DNA of 54,261 nt from Planctomyces sp. (lineage in GTDB: Bacteria; Planctomycetota; Planctomycetia; Planctomycetales; Planctomycetaceae). Below the pieces are notes generated by a model. The model worked only from the letters and a program-made list of their open reading frames with translations, was not told the DNA's origin and searched no databases. The DNA lies in NCBI GenBank assembly GCA_016795105.1, contig JAEUIH010000031.1, positions 15,273 to 69,533 of the forward strand. The letters run 5' to 3'. Below, piece by piece: positions 1-6,697 of the stretch; position 1 is the first letter of the stretch; each line of letters begins with the position of its first letter. The position numbers and the translations under genes were made by a program.

Positions 1-77
1 TCTTTCACCTGTCCGATCGCTTCCGCTGGTGGTTCACTGTCGAGGTTCAGAACAGCGACCGACGCTCCACCCGGCTT
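1..77 (-). pseudogene. Fragment of serA 3' region (duplicate)
   Basis: Bases 1-77 are identical, in the same orientation, to bases 2729-2805 inside the 3' part of the intact serA gene. Right of base 77 the match stops abruptly, although a weak protein-level resemblance seems to continue for a few codons on the minus strand (Gly-Arg-Glu-Gln-Asp-Asp-Lys-Pro here against Gly-Arg-Lys-Gln-Asp-Lys-Pro in SerA). The copy runs off the window edge, so its left extent is unknown. It encodes part of the SerA ACT domain and has no start, so it cannot be a gene by itself. It could be the displaced gene end left by an integration at serA, or a simple segmental duplication. Confidence 0.75.
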
Positions 78-115
78 GTCGTCCTGCTCACGTCCCGCTT
101 TGAAATGGTAAGCCA

Positions 116-505
116 GTGTCTGCCCAGAACCCCGAGCTCCTGAACTCTCAGGGAATTGGAATTGTCAGGAAGCCCCGAGTCACTCCGAAGGGGGCACTTG
201 TGGCCGAAGGTTGGTTCGATATTGAGAGAACCGAAAGGGTTGATCAGCGTGTTCGCTACGCACTCCAGCGTGGTGACCAGATCGAACTTTCAACCGGCCT
301 CTACATGGAAACGGTCTCGGTTCGGAACGGTTCTCAGTACAACGGGAAGCCTTATACCCATATTGCGATGAGCTTCCGTCCTGACCATCTCGCAATCCTG
401 CCGGATCAGCTTGGGGCGTGTTCAATCAAGGATGGTTGCGGTGTCGGTGTAGTCAATTCACGGCGTTCGGGGTTTCCACTCATACCGCCGAAGATGATCT
501 GGTAG
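116..505 (+). pseudogene. Phage DUF2213-type protein fragment
   Basis: The 129-codon frame resembles the middle of phage/prophage DUF2213 proteins. It has a Trp-Phe-Asp-Ile-Glu-Arg segment, a 'LSTGLYMET' segment, and the characteristic run from 'RPDHLAILPDQ' into 'GACSIKDGCG' near residues 88-109. Family members are usually several times longer, and the N-terminal part is missing here: an in-frame stop lies at 101-103, so the GTG at 116 is only the first possible start. No terminase, portal, capsid or integrase gene lies nearby. The frame ends just before a small hairpin (506-524). It is best read as a prophage remnant. The family call is from memory of its motifs; that it is non-functional is inferred from the truncation. 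Confidence 0.65.
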
Positions 506-524
506 AAAACGGAGGCACCGTTTT
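506..524. terminator. Hairpin after DUF2213 fragment
   Basis: A perfect 7-bp stem (AAAACGG, 506-512, against CCGTTTT, 518-524) closes a 5-nt loop directly after the stop of the preceding frame. The A and T tracts on either side make it a possible bidirectional intrinsic terminator, but the T-run lies inside the stem, so it is weak. Confidence 0.35.
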
Positions 525-566
525 AATGGGGCGGTGTTCAACCCTCGGCGTTGACGAAGGTTGTGG

Positions 567-597
567 GGCTTCTCCTCCCCCATGGCCTTCGCTCCTT
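567..597 (+). repeat. 31-bp direct repeat, copy 1
   Basis: This stretch beginning GGCTTCTCCTCC is repeated at 1083-1113 in the same orientation, with about 28 of 31 bases identical. Both copies are in non-coding DNA on either side of the small membrane-protein gene. No hairpin or known site is recognised in it. Confidence 0.55.
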
Positions 598-601
598 CAA
601 A

Positions 602-874
602 TCAATCCGCAACAGGCGATTGAGGTAGAGACTTTCCGCCCAATAACTTCGCCATACCGAGTAAGTCACTCGCCACAATGCGTGAGCACGTAGCTGTCAC
701 GGAAGCCCACAACGCAAGGAATGTTCCGCACAGCAAGAAATAGACGGCCCCGGAAAGCCGGAACCAGCAAAGCGCAAATGCCGCCGCGATTGATCCGGCG
801 GAAAGCAGCATGTAGCTGATGACTAGGAGAGGTCGTAACCACTCCAATTGCCGTGAACGCTTTGAGACAGCCAT
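602..874 (-). CDS. Small two-TM membrane protein, unknown
   Basis: A 90-residue protein of unknown family with two hydrophobic stretches (roughly residues 14-34 and 38-58), so probably an inner-membrane protein. I place the start at the ATG at 874. A GGAGG Shine-Dalgarno sequence sits five bases upstream of it, whereas an in-frame TTG twelve bases further up would swallow that site. It lies alone between phage debris and a PEP-CTERM gene and is flanked by a 31-bp direct repeat. No functional motif is visible. It is probably a real gene because of the good ribosome-binding site and membrane-protein composition, but it could also be a relic. Confidence 0.45.
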   Translation of the reverse strand: MAVSKRSRQLEWLRPLLVISYMLLSAGSIAAAFALCWFRLSGAVYFLLCGTFLALWASVTATCSRIVASDLLGMAKLLGGKSLPQSPVAD

Positions 875-1394
875 GGAGGCCTCCAAACTTGGTCAGCTTC
901 CATGCCGCAGCACAAATTAATGTGCAGATAAAGCAGTCCGTCTTCACACCGAGCGTAGGCCACGAAGCACAGGCTCTGTCCGCGCGCGTCTCCATTCTGA
1001 CTCGTCGCGAGCGTTCAAGTTTTGCAAATCTCCACTAAATTGCAAGCCCAAAATTTTTGCTGAGCTTTTTCGTCATCGCAGCGGCTTCTCCTCCTCCACG
1101 GCCTTCGCGCCTTTTCGATCTTCGAGGAAAGGCGTGCATTCTTTCGGCGTGCAGATTCTGAAGGCTGTGAAACTTGGGGATAGAAGCAAAATTCTCAATT
1201 TGAGTAGACGGCAGAGAAAGTGCCTCAAAATGACAAGGCTGAAATCTCCTGATGACTTTTCCCAAAGTGCCTAGACTCGTCTTACCGCTTCTGCAACGAT
1301 CCCACCCTTAGTACATGTTCAACGTTCCGCTCTGGGCATTATTGTGGACAGGCTGATTCAGGTTCAATCAAACAACATGTGAAGGAGAAAAAGT
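875..1394. other. Gene-poor stretch with possible LRR relic
   Basis: About 520 bases without a convincing gene. On the minus strand, 1035-1265 is an open frame of 76 codons. Its first half has the spacing of one leucine-rich repeat (Leu-x-Leu-Pro-x-Thr-x-Ile, then Ile-x-x-Phe-x-x-Leu-x-x-Leu), while the second half is basic and low in complexity. It may be the end of a decayed LRR gene. Copy 2 of the 31-bp direct repeat lies at 1083-1113. Nothing else is recognised. Confidence 0.3.
1083..1113 (+). repeat. 31-bp direct repeat, copy 2
   Basis: Second copy of the repeat at 567-597, same orientation, with three mismatches by eye. The two copies are 516 bp apart and bracket the small membrane-protein gene. 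Confidence 0.55.
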
Positions 1395-2078
1395 ATGAAG
1401 TTCAAAGTTCTATGGATGGCAGGATTGGTGTTCGCCGCGACAGCGGGGCAGGTGCAGGCGGCATTTATCACTTTGGCTGAAAATCTTCATGTAAACGGTG
1501 AAGAAGCCGGCAACAACCACTTCTCCAGTGGCAGTACATTCGGCGCCGAGAATTTCAGTTTGGGTGGCATTTTTGACGTGACTCGCATCTCTTTTGTCGC
1601 TCATCACAATTCAGCAGGTTCGCAACCAATTTCCATCGACTGGAGTATTCATCTGGATGGCGCCGGGTTGCCGGGGACCGTTATCTCTTCGGGTAATACT
1701 TCGTCTTACTCAACGTCCATTGAGGGTACTGCCTTTGGAGGGTTCTATGATCTGACCCGGTATTCGATCGACATTAGTCCGATTACGCTTGGGGTTGGCA
1801 ACTACTGGGTTGCATTCCACAATAATACGGTTTTCGGTAATGACCCGCACTGGACCTTCGCCAGAAGTGGCACTTCGTTTGATGGACTGAGTGCGATCAG
1901 TTTTGACGGCGGTTCGACATGGGGTAGCCCCTATCCGGGGGATAACATGACATTCCGCGTTGAAGGTTTCAGTTCAGCAGCTGTACCCGAACCAGCTTCA
2001 CTTGCCATGTGGGGTTTCGGAGCACTCGGTGCTATGTTCGCCCGTTGCAAACGCAAGCAGATGAATCGGGCTGTGTAA
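1395..2078 (+). CDS. PEP-CTERM sorting domain protein
   Basis: A 227-residue exported protein. Residues 1-22 form a signal peptide ending in VQAA. The C-terminus carries the exosortase sorting signal: Val-Pro-Glu-Pro-Ala-Ser near residue 196, a short hydrophobic segment rich in Gly/Ala/Met, and a basic tail (Arg-Cys-Lys-Arg-Lys). PEP-CTERM proteins are processed by an exosortase at the membrane and are often linked to extracellular matrix; no exosortase gene is in this window. The body (residues 25-190) is rich in Ser, Gly and aromatic residues and looks beta-structured, without a recognised catalytic motif. A GAAGGAG ribosome-binding site lies just upstream of the ATG. It is monocistronic and is followed by a hairpin at 2110-2134. 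Confidence 0.88.
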   Translation: MKFKVLWMAGLVFAATAGQVQAAFITLAENLHVNGEEAGNNHFSSGSTFGAENFSLGGIFDVTRISFVAHHNSAGSQPISIDWSIHLDGAGLPGTVISSGNTSSYSTSIEGTAFGGFYDLTRYSIDISPITLGVGNYWVAFHNNTVFGNDPHWTFARSGTSFDGLSAISFDGGSTWGSPYPGDNMTFRVEGFSSAAVPEPASLAMWGFGALGAMFARCKRKQMNRAV

Positions 2079-2109
2079 GTGTTGCGGCATTACGATCAAG
2101 ACTCATGAG

Positions 2110-2134
2110 CGGATGGCCATACAACGGTCATCCG
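2110..2134 (+). terminator. Hairpin after PEP-CTERM gene
   Basis: A 9-bp stem (2110-2118 with 2126-2134, one G-U pair) and a 7-nt loop, 31 bp after the stop. A pyrimidine-rich but weak tail (TCTCTTCG) follows. It is probably an intrinsic terminator. Confidence 0.5.
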
Positions 2135-2401
2135 TCTCTTCGTTCAGGCTTCGGAGATTCCACTTGCAACCTCCATCGGGAAACCACCCGATTCAGTGCC
2201 TACGGTGTTCGGGCCGGAAACGCGAACGATTCCTCGTCGTAAGCTCTCGATGTGCGAGGCACGAACCCTGGAACTCGATAGTTCGCAATACCCGAGCCAA
2301 TTGTTTCGAGACGTTTCTAAACGTTTCCGGAAAGGTCGGAATTCGTGTTTGACGCGGTAAAAGACTACATTTCCAACGATTTGGACGTGACCGCGTAAGA
2401 G

Positions 2402-2439
2402 TTACGAAAGCGTCGCTCTGCCAACTGAGCTACGGCGGC
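2402..2439 (-). pseudogene. 5' half of tRNA-Thr(CGU)
   Basis: Read on the minus strand, this gives a 7-nt acceptor strand (GCCGCCG), TA, a D stem (GCTC/GAGC) around an AGTTGGCA loop, one linker base, the 5' anticodon stem ACGCT and the full 7-nt loop TTCGTAA, with anticodon CGT (Thr). The next bases should be the 3' anticodon stem AGCGT but read CTCTT, and no T-arm or 3' acceptor strand follows. The tRNA homology therefore breaks exactly at the end of the anticodon loop, a common crossover place for tyrosine recombinases. It is not a functional tRNA. It most likely marks one end of a past integration or deletion. Confidence 0.75.
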
Positions 2440-2525
2440 ATGGGACTGCTGTCCCGTTGGTGGCAATGTAACGAACCCTCGATTTCAGGGCAAGCCTTTC
2501 ATCCCGTAGCATGAGCATTCCAAAT

Positions 2526-2642
2526 GTAGGATGGGCATTCCTGCCCGTCCAGAACCCTGCTCCGCCACACAGCCGGCGTACAGTACGCCAGGCAGGGGCG
2601 TGCTCGGGCAGGGGCGTGCTCGGGCAGGAATGCCCAAGCTAC
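2526..2642. repeat. Palindromic interspersed repeat, copy A
   Basis: Imperfect 22-bp terminal inverted repeats (2526-2547 and 2621-2642, differing at two bases) share the core TGGGCATTCCTGCCCG. The interior contains a 16-bp unit repeated in tandem (2592-2607 and 2608-2623). The same element recurs at 53967-54123. It carries no gene, so it is REP/MITE-like. Its right end lies 7 bp from the serA stop codon, so its transcript could fold behind serA and act as a terminator or mRNA stabiliser (inference). Confidence 0.8.
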
Positions 2643-2649
2643 TTAGTTG

Positions 2650-4284
2650 TTAGGTTGCGGTCAGCCATGGAAGTGCAGCGCCGGCGGCTGGCAGGCGGAC
2701 GATTTCAACTCCCGTGACTTCCTTGTGCTCTTTCACCTGTCCGATCGCTTCCGCTGGTGGTTCACTGTCGAGGTTCAGAACAGCGACCGACGCTCCACCC
2801 GGCTTATCCTGCTTTCGGCCCAGCGCCATGTGCGCGATGTTGACATTGTTCTGGCCGCAGATTGTGCCAATGTAGCCAATCAGCCCCGGGACGTCGCGAT
2901 GTCGATAAATCAGCATCAGGCCATCAAGATAAGCCTCAAGCTGAAATTCGTCGAGCCGCACAAGCCTGAGGAATTGATTTCCGAAGATTGTGCCTGACGC
3001 TTCAAACTTATCCTGATCAGTTGTCACACAAACTGAAATCATCGACGCGAAGTTTTCACAGTCTCCACTCGCGGTTTCACGAACATGAATGCCTCGCGAA
3101 ACAGCCATGGACGTGGCGTTGATGATGTTGACCGACTGATCCAGAGCAGCTTCAAGCAGGCCCGCTGTAAATGCTGATGTCAGCAGCCGAGTCTTCTTGT
3201 GGGCAGCTTCTCCACGGTAAATCACTTCTGCGCCCTTCAGCCCTTGGCCACGAATCATCTGCGCTGAAAGCAAGCCAAGTCGATAGCTCAGGTTCAGGTA
3301 GTTTCTCAGGTCCACCATTTCCGCCGCCGAGACCGGCAGCATATTGACTGAATGACGGATTTCGTTTCGCAGCAGATAGCCACAGACGATTTCTGCAGCT
3401 TCAACCGATACAAGCTCCTGAGCTTCTTCTGTTGATGCACCAAGGTGTGGAGTGGCGAGAACCTGTGGCAGATCGACAAGGCGTCGATCCTTTGGCGGTT
3501 CTTCGACAAATACGTCCATTGCAGCCCCAGCCACATGACCAGACTCGATAGCAGCTGCAAGATCGTTTTCGTCAATGATACCGCCGCGAGCACAGTTGAT
3601 GACTCGAACGCCCTTCTTCATCTTCTTCAGACGATCAGCGTTGATAATTCCACGAGTCTCGTCTGTTAACGGCGTGTGGACCGTGAGGTAATCACACTGC
3701 GTGATGATTTCATCAACGTTGCGATACAGCTTAATGCCGTACTCCGCAGCCTTTTCTTCCGACAAGAATGGGTCGTATCCCAGCACATTCATTTCAAAAG
3801 CGACGGCTCTGATTGCAACGCTCAGACCAATTCGTCCAAGTCCAATCACAGCCAGTGTCTTGCCTGCAAGCTGCGTACCCTGGAACGACTTTCTGTCCCA
3901 TTTTCCGGACTTCATGCTGGCATGAGCCGGCCCGATATTGCGGGAGAGTGCCAGCATCATGGCAAACGTGTGCTCGGCAGTGCTGATCGTGTTTCCAGCC
4001 GGAGTATTCATCACCAGAATTCCGGCGCGTGTTGCTGCGTCGAGGTCGATATTGTCAACACCCACGCCTGCACGTGCAATCACTTTCAGACGTTCCTGTC
4101 CGTCCAGAATCTCCGCAGTCAGCGTGGTTCCGCTGCGGATAATGATGGCGTCAGCACTTCGAAGTTCTTCACGAACCTGTTGAGGCGTCAAGCCGCTCTT
4201 GACAACAGGTTCAATTCCTTCAGTTTGTTCAAGAATTCGAAGTCCGGCTTTGGAGAGACTGTCGGTAATGAGTACTCGATACAC
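2650..4284 (-). CDS. serA: D-3-phosphoglycerate dehydrogenase
   Basis: A 544-residue cytoplasmic enzyme that oxidises 3-phosphoglycerate to 3-phosphohydroxypyruvate with NAD, the first step of serine synthesis. The substrate and Rossmann domains span about 1-315. The nucleotide loop is GLGRIG at 148-153, followed by Asp171. The catalytic residues expected for the family are present: Arg233 (in CARGG), a Glu at 261/262 and His280 (in HLGAS). A roughly 150-residue intervening domain follows, then a C-terminal ACT domain (about 470-540), usual for the long SerA type with serine feedback. Its start is a GTG without a clear Shine-Dalgarno sequence. Bases 2729-2805 of its 3' part are duplicated at the window start, and a palindromic repeat abuts its stop. 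Confidence 0.95.
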   Translation of the reverse strand: MYRVLITDSLSKAGLRILEQTEGIEPVVKSGLTPQQVREELRSADAIIIRSGTTLTAEILDGQERLKVIARAGVGVDNIDLDAATRAGILVMNTPAGNTISTAEHTFAMMLALSRNIGPAHASMKSGKWDRKSFQGTQLAGKTLAVIGLGRIGLSVAIRAVAFEMNVLGYDPFLSEEKAAEYGIKLYRNVDEIITQCDYLTVHTPLTDETRGIINADRLKKMKKGVRVINCARGGIIDENDLAAAIESGHVAGAAMDVFVEEPPKDRRLVDLPQVLATPHLGASTEEAQELVSVEAAEIVCGYLLRNEIRHSVNMLPVSAAEMVDLRNYLNLSYRLGLLSAQMIRGQGLKGAEVIYRGEAAHKKTRLLTSAFTAGLLEAALDQSVNIINATSMAVSRGIHVRETASGDCENFASMISVCVTTDQDKFEASGTIFGNQFLRLVRLDEFQLEAYLDGLMLIYRHRDVPGLIGYIGTICGQNNVNIAHMALGRKQDKPGGASVAVLNLDSEPPAEAIGQVKEHKEVTGVEIVRLPAAGAALPWLTAT

Positions 4285-4563
4285 GGATCGTGGTCTTTTC
4301 GATATGCCTGAAATTCAAGAAAAAGGAGGCATTCCTGACGACAACCAGGCCATGAATTGCGTCTGCATCCCCTTACGAAGCACGTGTTTTAGGGGTTCAG
4401 TCCGCAATTCACAAGGCGATCCGTCGGAGTGTCATTCCACGGAATTCGGGTGAACACCCAAATCTCAGGTGTGTCCGTCCGTTTTTTTGGATTTCAGACC
4501 GGAAATTGCGGGTTTTCAACCTGTAACCCACTTACTCGAAAAGACATTTCACGATTGCCGGGT

Positions 4564-6675
4564 TTAGCCGAAGTAAAGGGCGTAGTAGTCCGGAAAGAAT
4601 TCGAGATACTCTTCGTTCAGCCAGGGATCTTCAACGACGATAAAGGGCAAATCAATCACGGGGGGATCGCTGATTGGATAGTCTCTCCAGTTCCAGGTGG
4701 TCTCGAGGGGCGGAATAATTTGAGTGGGGTCTACGGGATTTGGGCCCTGGTCGTCACTCAATACATCGGCTCGCAGTCTGAACCCAATGATCCCGGCGGA
4801 CTGAGAATTTCGAGACCTCGACTCTGCCTTTAGGACATACTCCCCTTTCGGCAGCCAAACGTATTCTGATGCCGGTGTTCCTGCACCTGCGGCAATTATG
4901 AAGACAACTGCCCCGGTTCTGGCATCGACGAACGTCAGTTGAACACCTTCGTTGGTTGTTGAAGCCGACGCCGATAAGTCAAAGCGGAACAGTTGGGGCT
5001 TGTATGTTGTGAGATTCGAAAAATCCTCGAGTGCTCCCTGAACTTCTCCCTCAAACATATTCACCATAGAGGCCGTGTCGGTCGCGAAGTTCATGGTCAG
5101 CGCATAATTCACAGCAGGCGTTGGTGAATCAATCTCGGATCGAATACCAACAACGTATGTGGCTCCAGGCTGTGGTGATGAAATCGTCAGTGATCGCGAG
5201 CCTTTCGCACCATCCTGAACAAATGCCGGAATTCTGTCGCCATTCGTATTCATCACGACAATTTGAAGCTTTGCATCGCCGTTACCCAGCGGCGTGATAT
5301 CAATGTTGAGCACTCCCTCTACATCGAGAGGTGCTTTGAATTGATAAAAATCCCGATCGGATCCCGAAGAGATTGAAGAAATTGCGTCGTATCGCGTACC
5401 TTCCAGATAACCAAACGTCGTTTGAAGTTGTCTTCCTGTTGTCAGCGTGTCGTTGTCGCCCAGCTCTGAGTCGATGATTCCGGTTGAGAATAACTGATCA
5501 ACATCGACAAATTCGACGCGGCTGTCCTCATCATCGTCTTCAGCATCTGCATCAAAAGCTGGTGGCTTGATTGAAGGTCGCTGATCCGCAGGACGGTAGT
5601 CCAGCTCAAGCAGATAATCGCCAATTCCGAATACATCGGCGGAGTTGCGGGCGACTCTGATGAAGTAGTCTTTCGACGGGTTGAGCGAACCGATCTCAAG
5701 CTCCATGTTGTTTTCGAAGATGCTGTCGACTTTTGCGTCTGAGATCTTTACACCGCGAGAATCCAGGATTTCGATACGGGACTTTAACAGGCTGATTCCG
5801 GATGCCATCAATCGGACAGCCACTTTCTCCTGACCGGCCAGTGGTCGAAATTTGTAGAAGTCCACATCAGACATCGTATTCAGACTTCCTCGGACTGACA
5901 AAGGTGTCGTGCCATCGTACCCGACCGGAGTGTTGATGCGTGTGGCGGAAGTCCGACTGTTGTTGGCAACCGGTTCAAAGGGATCGACTCGCGTCCCGTA
6001 GATTCGTCGAATCTGGTTGATATCTGACGATGTGAGTTTTCCTTTGGGCCTTTCATAATTGGTAAACATGACTGTTCCCCGTGTCTGATTATCCGCAACG
6101 CCCAGCGCATTTCCGGCTTCGTGCAGCAGAACCGTAAACAATTCAACAGACGGACCATGTTCATTTGCAGGCGGAACGGAAATGGGAGAGGTCGACGTCC
6201 AGTCCGCCAGGAACCAGTTGGCCTGTGTATTCAGAAGGACGTCTCCGGACCATGTACCGCTGCCCTGCTGAAAGGGAAGAGCACTGGCAAGTACACCGGG
6301 TTGCGGAAAGGCGCCGATTCGGAATTCGCCAAATCGTGGATCCGATGTTGCCAGACCAACGGCTCCGAACGCGTCTCCCCGATCCGGCACAAGGCCAATA
6401 TTCAGGTTCGTCTGCACAACCCATGTCTGGAAGGCTCGAAGTGCCGCCTCCTGCCATTCCTTTCGGTCAGCAACCTGATCCAGAACAGTCCGCAGCGAAT
6501 TCCCATATGCTCCGATGTCGGTGTTGTCTGTTGGAAAGCTCACGTGCAGATTTCTCGCGTCGGGCCATGCAACGCCAAATGTCGCCGGCAGGCTGCGATC
6601 TTCGAGTCGTTCAGCGGCAAGCAGTGGCTGACGTAAAACGCGACTACGGCGACTTCTGTTGTTGGAATTTCTCAC
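4564..6675 (-). CDS. Matrixin-like secreted protein with PPC domains
   Basis: A 703-residue protein. The N-terminus is basic and carries Arg-Leu-Glu-Asp-Arg-Ser-Leu (23-29), the signature on many planctomycete surface proteins. Residues 35-230 resemble a matrixin/peptidase M10 domain, with LLHEAGNALGVAD at 183-195. In active enzymes this motif is HExxHxxGxxH or D; here the second His is Asn189 and the third ligand position is Asp195, so zinc binding may be lost or changed. A downstream Met (near 203) could be the Met-turn. Two pre-peptidase C-terminal-like beta domains follow (about 255-365 and 410-525), then a beta-rich tail ending in an acidic, aromatic segment. The GTG start has GGGGAG six bases upstream. 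It is transcribed alone. Confidence 0.7.
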   Translation of the reverse strand: MRNSNNRSRRSRVLRQPLLAAERLEDRSLPATFGVAWPDARNLHVSFPTDNTDIGAYGNSLRTVLDQVADRKEWQEAALRAFQTWVVQTNLNIGLVPDRGDAFGAVGLATSDPRFGEFRIGAFPQPGVLASALPFQQGSGTWSGDVLLNTQANWFLADWTSTSPISVPPANEHGPSVELFTVLLHEAGNALGVADNQTRGTVMFTNYERPKGKLTSSDINQIRRIYGTRVDPFEPVANNSRTSATRINTPVGYDGTTPLSVRGSLNTMSDVDFYKFRPLAGQEKVAVRLMASGISLLKSRIEILDSRGVKISDAKVDSIFENNMELEIGSLNPSKDYFIRVARNSADVFGIGDYLLELDYRPADQRPSIKPPAFDADAEDDDEDSRVEFVDVDQLFSTGIIDSELGDNDTLTTGRQLQTTFGYLEGTRYDAISSISSGSDRDFYQFKAPLDVEGVLNIDITPLGNGDAKLQIVVMNTNGDRIPAFVQDGAKGSRSLTISSPQPGATYVVGIRSEIDSPTPAVNYALTMNFATDTASMVNMFEGEVQGALEDFSNLTTYKPQLFRFDLSASASTTNEGVQLTFVDARTGAVVFIIAAGAGTPASEYVWLPKGEYVLKAESRSRNSQSAGIIGFRLRADVLSDDQGPNPVDPTQIIPPLETTWNWRDYPISDPPVIDLPFIVVEDPWLNEEYLEFFPDYYALYFG

Positions 6676-6697
6676 AATACTCTCCCCAATGACCAGA

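Larger units (their letters stand above)
2079..2649. other. Gene-free stretch with terminator, tRNA half, repeat
   Basis: This 570-bp stretch holds the terminator-like hairpin (2110-2134), a broken tRNA-Thr (2402-2439) and a palindromic repeat (2526-2642). Between the hairpin and the tRNA half several short open frames run on the plus strand in different phases, for example 2250-2357 and 2321-2398. The last of these ends a few bases before the tRNA half, at a TAA. They have protein-like composition but I recognise no family. They could be debris of an integrase or another decayed gene; I cannot show this. Confidence 0.35.

Noticed and set aside
1035-1265. Genuine leucine-rich repeat gene
   Set aside because: Only one repeat is visible, the second half is basic filler overlapping a DNA repeat, and there is no clear ribosome site; kept only as a possible relic.
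2300-2439. tRNA-Thr interrupted by a group I intron
   Set aside because: No 3' exon (T-arm or acceptor complement) was found downstream on the minus strand, and no intron core is seen.
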